DNA of 64,000 nt, taken from NCBI GenBank assembly GCA_003118195.1, contig BEXV01001051.1, forward strand, positions 1 to 64,000. Direction: 5' to 3'. Positions 43,052 to 55,500 of the stretch are shown here, one piece after another (position 1 is the stretch's first letter; the number at the start of each line of letters is the position of its first letter). The translations under genes were made by a program, and so were the position numbers. Source of the stretch: Hemicentrotus pulcherrimus (lineage: Eukaryota > Echinodermata > Echinoidea > Camarodonta > Strongylocentrotidae). The notes beneath the pieces were generated by a model. That model was not told the DNA's origin and did not search any database. It saw nothing but the letters and a program-made list of their open reading frames with translations.

Positions 43052-43413
43052 TTCAATTGACTTGGATGTATATCCATTCTCTCAGTCAATTGATTTGGAT
43101 CTAGATCTATTCTCTCACAGTCAATTGATTTGAATCTAGATCTATTTTCTCACAGTCAATTGATTTGAATCTAGATCTATTTTCTCACAGTCAATTGATT
43201 TGAATCTAGATCTATTCTCTCCAATTCAATTGATCTGGATCTAGATCCATTTTCCCACAGTAAATTGATTTGGATCTAGATCCATTCTCTCACAGTCAAT
43301 TGATTTGGATCTAGATCTTTTCTCTCACAGTCAATAGATTTGGATCTAGATCCATTCTCTCAGTCAATTGATTTGGATCTAGATCTATTCTCGCACAGTC
43401 AATTGATTTGGAT
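43052..43413. repeat. Minisatellite of 33-36 bp in the RASGRF 3' flank
   Basis: About eleven units with consensus TCAATTGATTTGGATCTAGA, then TC, then a variable ATTCTCTCACAG tail. Each carries the palindrome GATCTAGATC and usually CAATTG. The array begins only about 70 bp beyond the RASGRF stop codon and would be transcribed in the 3' UTR. Shorter units lack a CACA segment. Confidence 0.92.
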
Positions 43414-43429
43414 GATGTAGAGGGTGAGC

Positions 43430-43530
43430 TTTCATATGCTTTTAGCCATCCTTTGAGACTGTCGTGGTTCAAGCTCTGCTCTCATATGCTTTTAGCCATC
43501 CTTGTAGACTGTCTTGGTTCAAGCTCCAGA
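43430..43530 (-). repeat. Tandem 50-bp duplication of the RASGRF C-terminal coding end
   Basis: 43431-43480 repeats 43481-43530 with about five differences (both contain CATATGCTTTTAGCCATCCTT and GGTTCAAGCTC). The right copy encodes the last residues and stop of RASGRF. The left copy lies after the stop. Confidence 0.85.
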
Positions 43531-43592
43531 GACAAGGCGTACATCTCGTCATCATCCATGATCAGAGATGTATCAAGGAGGTAGCTTATCAC
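43482..43592 (-). CDS. RASGRF last coding exon
   Basis: 36 residues plus stop TGA (43482-43484). [22 protein letters not shown] matches the vertebrate C-terminal end (QYLLD...MDEE). The last twelve residues ([11 protein letters not shown]) differ from vertebrates and come from the duplicated 50-bp unit. Acceptor TTCCTAG. Confidence 0.92.
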   Translation of the reverse strand: MISYLLDTSLIMDDDEMYALSLELEPRQSTRMAKSI

Positions 43593-46500
43593 CTAGGAAA
43601 CAAGATTGATCAAAACATAAATCTATCATCACTCTCTAACAGATTAGGTGGGGTCCAGATTATCTGCAGTCAAACTTTATTATAAAACATCAATCTATCT
43701 GAACTCATTTGCCAGCAAAAGATAATGTTTCTAGGAGAAATTAAATGAACTACATAAGGGTGGAAGATTTTACAGTATCTAGTTGCATCAAAGTTACAGT
43801 GAGAAAATCTTTCGGTCAAACATTACCACCATTTTATTAATAATCATCATATTAGATGTCACTGGACTCTTAAAGAACATATTGCGGAAATATGCATATG
43901 CATTTATACCGTAATGATCCGTTAGAAAGTATCATACAGATTATCATATACTGCTAATGGACCTAAGTTAATAGCAGCAAATGAACTAAACCAGGAACAC
44001 TATCTCAAGAGAAAATAAAATCAATATGACCTCAAGAGACATAGACTAAGACAGGAGCTACATCACAATGGCCATTATTACCTTACAAAAGATAAGTTGG
44101 AACATTGGAAATACCTAGATCAACAACACTATCCAACCACACACAATGTACAGGGATGTATATGTATACACATATGCAAAGAACCTATTTTGACATCCTC
44201 ACCACTTTAAAAAAACCACCATAAAATAAAGAAGCAGCAATAACAACACAGTGATTGATATCTAAGGTAGATAGGAACATATAACCTAAAGCTATTAATT
44301 CAACAGTCAAAACAATCTAAATCAAAAGTGTCATCTTTTCAACATTAGCTAGAGATAGAATGAGCAGCCATAACATTCAAACTACCTAGCCTAATGGTTA
44401 TGTACACTTCACTGATCACCTTGCTGTATGGACCTTTTAATAAGCAACAAGACCACTACTGAGATAAACCAATCATGACATGTTCATGAATCACAACCCT
44501 GATCACAACCATTATCAAAATCATAGTAATAGCAAGCAGAAACATCTTTACACCGGCCCTCATTCTTTGTGACTGTGCGCAGTGGAAGGTATATAACTTA
44601 CCCTTTTGTCTGGTTCTATGTTGTAGTTGGTATGCTGGAAATGCCTGATCTCTCGAACCACATGAGCAATCTAAAAAATAGAGAAAACTAAGTGATAAAT
44701 TATTGCATTCAATATTAATTTATTATGGGATGTAGCTAAACAATGCTATTGCAATATTTGTTTTAAAGAGATTTTGTAACAAACATCCTTCTGAATATAG
44801 CTTAACAATCAAGTTACATTTATACATAAATTTTTATTAATATACAGTAAGTTTTAATACCCACCTTTACAAATAATGAGAAATGTTTTTGATGTCCACT
44901 TTGACCAGCTTGAACAATGATTTTTACAGTTGATACACAGGTCATTTTGTGATAAATGTATAATATCTACTGTCATATATTCTCTGTTCATATAGCCTAA
45001 ATTAAGATACTCTAATTTTATAGTAACTAGATGGAGCTTCGACTGCGTGCAGTCGAAAATGATGCCTCCGCCAAAGAGCAATTTTACGAACCAAAACAGA
45101 AACAATTTTTAAAATTCAAGTTTGATTGTAATCCATCTTAGGGTTTTATTGATAATGCATGCACAAGCTACTTATAGGCAATCATATTGAGCCTGTGACC
45201 TTTGACCNAGTTGATACACAGGTCATTTTGTGATAGATGTATAATATCTACTGTCATATATTCTCTGTTCATATAGCCTAAATTAAGATACTCTAATTTT
45301 ATATTAAAAATAAGTGTTTAATGAACCCCAAGGCTCAAGTTTGCTAACCATTCTCATCTTGGAGAAGTTGATCAGTCTATCATCAGTGATGTTTGGAGTG
45401 CCATCCTCTATGAAGGCTAGGTCAGTTAGGTAGAAACCAAGGTACGGCACACAAGGAGGATCAATTCTGAAAGAAACAATCACAAACATTGCATAATAAA
45501 TAGCAATGTTGACACTTAATTCTTTTGATGGATATCTATAAGAAAGTAAAAGATGCATGCATCTATTATGATATACCCTTGATTGTCTACCTGTAGTCTG
45601 AACTTGTATCTGAAGATGTAACAAAATCAACCCATATTTCCTTCATTTTATTCCAGCTGTTCCTTCAAGGATTTTACCCGCCATCTTTCCTAACTGATTC
45701 TGTAATCATAAATATATCTATACATGGATCAACTTATGTATGAAGCCCATCTGAATACTAGGCTACATTCAACTTTGGAGTACTGATTAATGTGCATCTG
45801 CCCTTACAAGAGTTAGTATATGAAGACATATAGCTCACTTAGTATGAGCAACAATCCATTTGAACAATGGATTTATTATAAAGGTGAATTCCTCTGTATA
45901 TTTATATTTCTTTTTCATTTTTCATTATTAATCATTAAGGAACATATGTGAAAAAAATTCTCAGCAAACAAATTAATCTAATACAATAACTTGAACCACA
46001 TGTGGTAGAATACAACATGCATGTATTTACCTATGTAAGGCCTCTCTCATGTTTTTGAATCTTCCATCTGAAGATACTAACACCTGAAGTTTGTCAAGAA
46101 GAGTCTTTGTCTAATGGTAAAGAATAATATATACAATAAGAATGATTTAAACACAATCTAAATGATATTCCCTTTTGATCATTATTACATTTTCACAGAA
46201 CTTCTTTCAAACAATTAAAAGTAGCATGCAGCTTATGGTTATTACATATTTATAATCAATTTGCATTTTTAGAGAATTAAAACATTTAAAATCTAAACCT
46301 CTTCTCTTCTTACCCTAATCCATGAATTGAGCTATGAATTAATAAAATAATCATCATCACTGGCATTGACAATAATTCATAAAGATAAGGAGAGGAGGAA
46401 AAGTGACAGAAGATATATAGAGAGGAAGAGAGTGAAGGAGTTGTAAAGAAGAGGGTATAACAACAGATAGAAATAAAGAAAAAGAAAAACAGAGAGCAGG

Positions 46501-49500
46501 TCTATCTACATGTACATGTATTATAACTGACAGAACATCAAATAGTGCATTGATACAACAGACTTACTTGCTTAGGAACCTTTTCCCAGACTTTCTTGAG
46601 TCTGTAGACTGAGCTGTTCATGAGAGCTGAAGTGATCTCTAGAACACTGTTGAAGTTATGCATACACCTGCAGATATCAGCAACACCAGCCCATCTCTCT
46701 ATGGCTAAAGCTCTGGCTGCTACAGACTTCTGACGTAAGATTTCAGATGATACCAACTTGCTAACCTAAATAACAAAAATAAGCAGGGACATGATATACA
46801 CATCCTTTGAACATCCAGCACTGTACACTGTATGGCAGAAATTAGATACAGAAAAGATATGGCCTTACGTCTTTATATTTTATATTTAGAGAAAATTGAT
46901 GAAAAAATAACACTGCATATGGCTTTAAGCTGTAGCTTAATGTTGAAAACATGAAAATCTGTTTTTTGTCCATGTCCAAGTGGAAAACAGAAACCTGATT
47001 GGCAATTAAAAGCCATTGTAATCAACTTCATTATATAACCTTACAGTGACCATAAGGTAGGAATAATCCCCTGGGAGTAGAAAATATTGTGTGTACACAT
47101 ACATGGATCTGATAACCTGGGTAACACACATGTAGTAGGTACAAAACACTGAGAAATAATAGTATTTCATCATAGTTTTCATCAAAAATTTAGAATAAAA
47201 AGTTATAAATAATTGTGTATTTACCTCATTGAATCTCCTAGTGACTGCAAGGATATTTGGTGCTCTTGTTGCTTTACCCTGCTTCATCCAAGCCTGATTT
47301 AGAAATTCCCTACAAATCAGAAAAAAAGCCATCATTTAAACAAAAATATGTGATTCAAATCACAATAGAATATTCCTTTTAAATTGCATATTCCAAGTTT
47401 TGATATTCTTAAAAATACACTTTTAATTAGATTAGGTTGATATTAAAATTCATATGGTAGACCATTACAAATACAGAATCATGAGATGCCATACTTAAGA
47501 CAGACAACTTTTAAGATAGCTATGTTGCAACATAGCAACAATTATTATTGAGTAAATCCTGAATTGTAGTTTATGTTAACTTCCAGCATTCAACAAGCAA
47601 TTATAATCTATCCAAAACCTCAACAAGAAGGGTTCCTAGTACATTCCTCAGTTTAAAATATAGAGTTCCCTAAAGTGTTTACCAATATGGGATAGCCCTG
47701 AGTAGTTTATGTTCTAGGTAGCTGAGTTGTTCTGCTAGCTCCAATGCTGACATCCTGTCAAAGGTGTCCTCAGGCAATGGCTGATCAGGAACCAAGGAAG
47801 CTAACTCTGCTTCACCATTTAAACTGATGTTTGCATGATCCTGCATAATTTGCCTGATATAAAGATAATTTTATAACAGGGATATGAAGAAAGGAACAGA
47901 GTGACTATTCCCAATTTCAGAGTGGAGTTTGCTACAAGAATGTTCTATGAATTCTAAAAAGGGTTTGAATGAGTTATTTACAAGTAGTGTAGAGCACATC
48001 TTATGCAAAGACATCTTTATTATGATGGCAGCGGTGGGATCGAAATTCCACATAATGGAGATATAGAACAGAAGATCATACGAACATGACTGAATCAAGA
48101 AGTACTTGTGATGACTTTGTAATCCACTTCTGTGAACTCTGTTATGTACTCAATTAACCTAATATTGAATTATCATAAACTACCTAAATCATGTCTAATG
48201 CTGTAGCAGCAACATCCTGGTCTCTTGCTATCTTGCATGTGGGAATTCTGTTTTGGAAGTAGGGTGTTCATTGATCTGTAGTAGATGCACATTAATGAAC
48301 CTAGTCTACATAGATGTACCTTGTGAATGTAGAAGGGTACTGCATGGAATGAATTCAGATGTACATGAAATAAAATCAACAATTACACAAATTGTTACTC
48401 TGTAGGTTGATTCTTACTGCCTTTTATTATATTTCATATATAATATGTATACATTTAGAGACTTGTCAAGAATCCACTATGGTTGTGTACATTCAGTTTC
48501 AAGCATAACAGTTAGTTAAAAGCTGTTGCACATTAGGATGATTGGCATATTTCAAGATTTCAAGATTTCAAATTAATTCATGTTTCCAACAAAACATTAC
48601 AAATCAATTATAAGCATTTATAACATATTTAAGAAATACATGTTGGAAACAGAGGGGTCCACTAAAAAACAATGCTTGTACAAGTGTGAACAACTCAAAT
48701 GAAACTTAGGAATAATGAGTAATTAAATTAACTAATCTGTAACTACAAAAGAAACTACAACAGAGACGAGAAATTTTGATCTAATCTGCTGCAAATATGT
48801 ACCTCTGAATGGTGCTAGCTGCTCTGTGTTCTGATGGGAGAAGGTTGGGGTTGGTTGCGACTTCTTCTAAGAATTCTAAAACCCGATTGCGTAGGCCTTC
48901 ATTGATTTCAAAATTCTGGTGGGAAAAAAACAAATTGTTTGTAGGAATCATTAATGAATACATTATTTTCACCAAATCCTGTTTAACCTGATAATACAAG
49001 TCATTACTTTTTGATGAGATAGTGGTGATTTACAGATGTGTCTAACAATATATTAAGTTTTTATGAGGTTGACAGGTTGTAGGGACGTAAATGATACATA
49101 TATTTTGATTCTAAAAAGAAAGTTTATTTCAATTCAATAGTTCTACATGCACTTGGAATGAATAACAGTTTTATATTTTTAAATTAGCACCAGAAAAAAA
49201 TAAACAAGGAATAATACCACGATGTTTAGATCAATATCTAGAGAAATACATCATCTACCAGTTGTTTTGAGCAATTCCCTTCTCTGTGATACATACCTTA
49301 GAGAACTTAGAGACCCAATGTCTGATGACATTGATAACTCTAACAGTAGCAGCTGAACTGATGACTTCCTTACTCAAACAACTCTGAAGCTTACCACCTG
49401 ACAATAAAAAGGGATTTAACAAAAAAAAGTATGAAAAACCATGCATGGTGTATATAATGTGACCACTGTCTAACCTGAATCAGTGAACATTTATCTCTAA

Positions 49501-52500
49501 AAACTCATATTGATTTTTTATTATTATCTTGATTAGAATTCCTCACTGAAACAAAATTTGAAAGGCACCTGTCTTTTATTGAATTGCCTGTCAATGAATG
49601 ATAATTTTTAGTGTTTCTTTTACATGTCTAGTATACCAAAAACAAAATCTGTTGCTATTATTGGAATAATGGTTGCTATGGTTAACCAAACTTGGTAGAA
49701 ACATAAAACTTAGCTCAGCTATAAAAGCCATAGCCTAAATATATTAATCCGTTGCCTACAATGACTGTTTGGTTCTTCTCCATAGCCAATGATAATGAGT
49801 ACATTCAATATTTGAAGGTAAACTACAAATGCAAAATACAAGGGGTTATGTTACGCTATTAAGTGTGTGTATTATGTGCTGTCAGTTGATATACATTATT
49901 TGTCAGTAATGTTCAGTGCATTAACTTTTCTTTAAAACAGTATGGCTGATCATTTGAATAGCATTGGTGAACAGTGAATTCATTAGTATTACTCTATTGC
50001 TAGTCTACACATTTACCACAGATGACAACCACTTGTTATGAGGGCAAGGAGGTTAACTAAAGAAACAAATACTCCAGGGATTGGAACTAATTCTTAGCTA
50101 TGCAGGTACACCAGTCTACAGGTGGACAAATGAACACGGAAGGGGACAAACAGATGATAAAATAAATTACAGAAATGAAAAGATGACTCTTTTTTTCATC
50201 ATTTCTTCAGGAAATCGTCCCAAATTTGAAATATTACTTTGCTCCTTAAATCACATTCAAATTGAATGCACGACTTTTTCTAAATAAGCAATACAATTCA
50301 ACTGAAATCAACTCGGACAATGGATGATGAATAAAAGAAAAAGTGTTAGATACTTTACACACTCCATGTAATGCAGCAGGTTAGTAGGGAATGAAGACAT
50401 TCTAGCTAGCCACCAAGATGTTGGGTTACATTTAAATATCAAAACTTAACTGTTTAGCCTCGTTTCATCAAATGTAAATTCCATATCGTAAAGAAATATT
50501 CCCAGCTTACGTCCGTAGCTTTTCTTTGCCCTTTTCCGACTCAGCATGTTGTTTGGCCCACCAAATTCCTTTGCATTGGTGGCACCGGCCGTCGCAGCGG
50601 CAAAGGCCACTGCAGCGGAAGAGCAGCTGGACCTGCGGGTAGACATACGGGAGGAGGTGACCACTACACCGGCCGAGACGGTGGTGTTAGGGGGAGAACT
50701 GCTAAACTGGAAGAAGTTATTGCCAGCAGGTGATCGGTGGGGTGATGTTGGAGGAATGGGGATGGGATCTAAGTAGAAAAGGTGAAGGTAAAATAGAGAG
50801 GACTAGCTGTGGGTGGGTACTTGCATCACTGCAACCATCTAACATTCATTTAACATTCATTTTTTTGCTTCTACTATGAAAGTCAGTTCGCATGGCAATA
50901 TTATACTAAATATCTGGTGCTGTGTTACCACTGAGTGATTTCAAGTAAAATGTTAGATAAATGTGTTAGTGTGAATATAAAAGCAGTATTTATTCCTAAA
51001 GTGATTAAATAATGTTGCTAAAGTTAGCAATCATGACATAAAATCCATATGTGGTGCAAACTGTCCTTAAACTAATATCTATTTAAAAAAACAGCACCAT
51101 TTTGCTTCAAATAACAATTTAGATGCACCTGCAAGATATTTGTACTTTTTTGTAGTTTATATCACCATGGAAAGGCTATGGACCTAATCAAGTAACATAG
51201 CAAACTAACCATTGGCATTGGCATAGCACACCCTCATTATTCAAAATTCGAATTCTGGCATACATTCATCAATTCATGTAGTTATTAAAGTTTAGAATGC
51301 ACATCATGCTTATTAAAATTGTTATGTAGCATTATACTCCACTCAATAATCTAATGGATTTTGCAGAACACCAAGTCTTTGTATTTTGTTATAAAGTTAA
51401 TCTCTTACTCTCAGAGCATGTGAGGGTCAAAAACTTGTCTTGCTTCAGAATAGATGAGATCACTTTGGAGAATACAAATGTTGACTGAAGTTAACATTAA
51501 CAATTCAGATAAGTTTGGCTGGCCTTGAAGGGGATATCAAAATAATGTCTGAGCTAAATAGAATATATGTTTGACTTGCCCTTGAGAGTGATATGGTTCT
51601 CTCTAAGGAATTGTGTTCAACATCCCCAAAAGAAGAGCCAGTAATGTTTGACAAACTGCTAATATACTATGAGGCAACAAAATATCGTCGATAATATTAC
51701 AAGTTCTAAGTTGTGAGACAGAGACAAACATCACTCAAAATTGCTTGCTCTTATAGAATTTTGTCTTTCAGAAGAATTACAAGAAAAGCTGGCATATCAC
51801 AAATATTGCCTGTACAGAAAAGGTCATGTTAGTGTGCATAGGGCTATAGACAATTAAAATGCATGATAAGAAAAGAGAAAAAGTTTAAGTTTCACAGAAT
51901 AATCCCAAATATAGTCACTGAAGCATCCATCTTGAAGAAATGTATACACCTGTAACTCAATGTACATATATTTCTGTCATTAATCTGTAAACATTAATCA
52001 TACTTGAGTTTGAGTAGATTTATTTGCCAGGACAAACCAAAACAAAATCATTTGGCTCCACCCAATGTTGAAATTCATAGTGTTGATTTTTACCTGGTTT
52101 TGTGGCCTTGACTAAGGCAGCAATGTTTGGAGCTGAATGACTCATAGATAGCATTCTCTTAGGATGTAGACGAAGGGTTTCCAGCTGGTTAGGGCTAGCA
52201 GGAGGTGTAAGGGTATGGAAATAAGGCGGAGAGTCTGGAGGTGAGACATGAGGATCTGCGATGCTCATTACCACGGAACTATCCGTCTTGCTTTGGGTGT
52301 CATCAGCCGCTGAGAGAAAAAGGGAAGAATTGAAAAGATTTTTGTTCACATAAAAAGTAACTCATTCAATTTAAAAGATGACTACTTCAGAGAAGTATTC
52401 AATCTTCAATCAGTAAATCTAAACACTCTTGTATGTATGATGTATTTTATTCTATGGGAGGGCAAAAAGAAGTGTTACCAATACTGCATCAAAAGCAATA

Positions 52501-55500
52501 TATCTGTTGTATCATTCGTTTACAAAAGAAAAAGGGTTTATTCTTAATAAAACGTCTCATAAAAACTGCATTACGATACCGGAGATTGTGATATCACATC
52601 TGATTTGAAATTGAAACTTCATGATTTTCTTCTCTTTGTCTGCTTTTTCTCAAACTTTGTTAATATGCTATTTTAGATCTCATGCCTCTACTCCAGCAAA
52701 ATTCAGTAAAGGGATGTTTCTCTTTAAATGTCTTCTAAACAGTGTTATCAGCAGTAGATGTTGAGTTGGTCTTGAATTTCACAATGAACATCTGCCTCGG
52801 AGGGTCTCAAACAGCAGACCTTGTGATTGACAGTCCGGAGGCTTAACCACTAGACCATGGCACCTTTTTTTCCCTTTCCCTTTAAATGTCTTCTAAACAC
52901 CGTTATCAGCAGTAGATGTCAAGTTGGTCTTGGATTTCACAATGACCATCTGCCTCAAGAATTGGTCAAACAAATACAGATGTAAAAATTGTCTTAATTT
53001 CTGTAGGGCATGAGAAAGGAAATTGATTTCGTAAAGGAATGCATATGAATGCAATTTCTAAGTGATCAGTTCATCTACATGTGTACATATACAGTTGAAG
53101 CCTATACACTTCTATAAGAGGGTGTTACACAATGAGATACCTTTCTTAAAGCTTCTCCTGAATGGATGTGCCCTGAGAGTTGTATTAGCCTCAAAGACTC
53201 TCCCTCCACCACCACCACTACTTCCTCCATCAGTCTCCATCTCCTGATCATGATATGGTTTGGTCATCGTCACCTTGATGTTAGCTCCTGCTCCAGGGTG
53301 GTTGCTGGCACTGGGTCGACGATAGATGAATCCTCTAGAAGGGCTAGCTGGAGGAGGGCTGTTCTCATACTGACTACCATGGGAGTGATGTGGGTCACCT
53401 CCATGGTGACTAGGAGAGGGAGGAGGATGTGGGTGTACACTAAATTAAAAATGGGAGATGGAGAGGAAAGAATGTAAACAAAAAAATCAAGTACAATATT
53501 TATGCACATTATATGAAATAAACCTCTAATGGAAGAGCTTAACTCGATGATGGTTAATTCTATCTTATATTTTGATAATGTCCTGAAAGAATTTCAAAGT
53601 TTAAACAAATAAGATTCCCTCTGATGATGTTGACTTACTTCAACTGACCCTCTACTGTATCTGGATTCCTGTAGACCCTCTCCAGTGTAGAGACTATGGT
53701 CTCCCAGTCTGTGAATACCCTGAATGTTAGCAAGAAGGTATTGAGGAAGTCTATACTGAGGAAGCGAAGGTCCGTCAACCGCTCCAGAAGTCTCTCTAGG
53801 CTGGCATAACGGATCTGAGGTACCTTGCAGGAGTTGAGAATCTTACTGAATCGGATGTCATGGTCATCCTTGAAGAGACGAGTGTCCGATCTATCAATAG
53901 AAGATAAGACCCATTAGTTATTAAACAGACACGGTGGTCATTAAAGAATGCCGGCATATGGTCATATACTTTCCTCTAAATAAGTATATTCATGTACTTT
54001 TCAATAATTTTTACAATAATTATTACCTATGCTTGCATGCTGCTAGACAATTAAAAAGGCTGCATCATATTTTAAAATTAATGTTATACTTATGAAATAT
54101 TTTAACTGATCTTTCATGTCATTCTCAACTATTTCCAATCAAAAAACCTTCTTGTATTTGTAATTAATTATGCAAGGAGAAACTCTTCCTCTCCTCTATA
54201 TCTCCAAATATAGGCTTTAAGAATCATTATTTTAAAATGCAGGTATTCTTTAATCATTGAAATCAACAGCTTATATCCATAAGACACGTTTTACTAGATG
54301 TTTTTCCATGTAAACTTGAAATGTGTAAAGTGATTGGGGAAGATCGCATTTTGCTTTATTAGATAGAGAATCCTTTAATTTTTATATCTTTCTAAATATT
54401 GATTGATATAAGTCACTCCATGCAGGTTTTGCGGTGACACTCACATGTTAAAGCCCCACTGCACTAGTTTGGCCAGGAGGGATTAGACCTCTCTGCATGG
54501 TCACTGACAGGTGGTTATCACATCAAATCAGCTCTCAATTAACATAAGAAAAAGGGGATCATGGGGACCTATGGTCACCAATTAGGCATTGTTTGCTATA
54601 TAGAGGGTGGAAGTAGCTATGAGTAGTGCAGTGGGGCTTAAATGTTAACATCAAAATGCTAAATATTATACAGAGGTAGTGAATATAAAATGCACATATA
54701 ATAAAAAATAAAAAAATTCTACTTTTACTGACATGATTAAAAAACCTAATCAGAGGTCACAAAATAAATTCCTTTCCTCTCATTATACTCTACTGGTTAG
54801 TGACTATTATATTTCATTGTATATAAATCTATTTCACTAATTTTCTTCATAAAAGATATAAAAGATATATGTCAGTTTAATCATGCCAGTATACAAATAA
54901 ACCTGTACACATTTTTTTTAAATACTATACCGGTACACATGTATTATATGTATATATATTACATGCAATGGCTCCCTATATATGCTTCTTATACAGATAA
55001 TATCCCTCAAAAAAGCCCAAAGTAATAAATACAGCCTATTTACTAATCACCCCAAACTAGAAAGAATGTCCTGTAATTCTACAAAGAATACTACAGCATG
55101 CATGCAATTTAGTTTACTTTCTATAATAAATAGTACATGGGAATTTCAATTAAATATAATCTTGTATTTTATTCCTTTAAAGTGTGATCATAATCAACTG
55201 AAACTTTAATAAACAAGTACTATAATGTTAACTATTATTATCTCTCTCTCAAAAATTAGTGAATGATGTGAATATCAATTAAAATCACAATCATTCTGAA
55301 TGTTCTTCTTGCATTACTATTATTTGAAATATGTATAGGCAGTATTAATTCATTTCTTGAAATCAAATGATCACTATTATATCTTTAACTAGAACACAAA
55401 GGAAAATAAGCATTTCTTGACCATCCAAAGAAATAAGCTCTTGATACATTTTATAAAGATTAGTAGTATTGACCATAGAGCTTAGCATTATATGATATTT

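Noticed and set aside
43052..43413. Regular 33-36-bp array that superficially resembles a CRISPR
   Set aside because: There are no unique spacers between repeats, and the setting is an animal gene. It is a minisatellite.
45304..45630. 108-codon frame on the - strand taken as one exon
   Set aside because: Only 45349-45466 matches RASGRF; the rest is intron read-through on both sides.
52793..52864. tRNA-like sequence considered as a functional tRNA gene
   Set aside because: The B box is degenerate, acceptor pairing is poor and it continues into a repeated body, so it is a SINE head.
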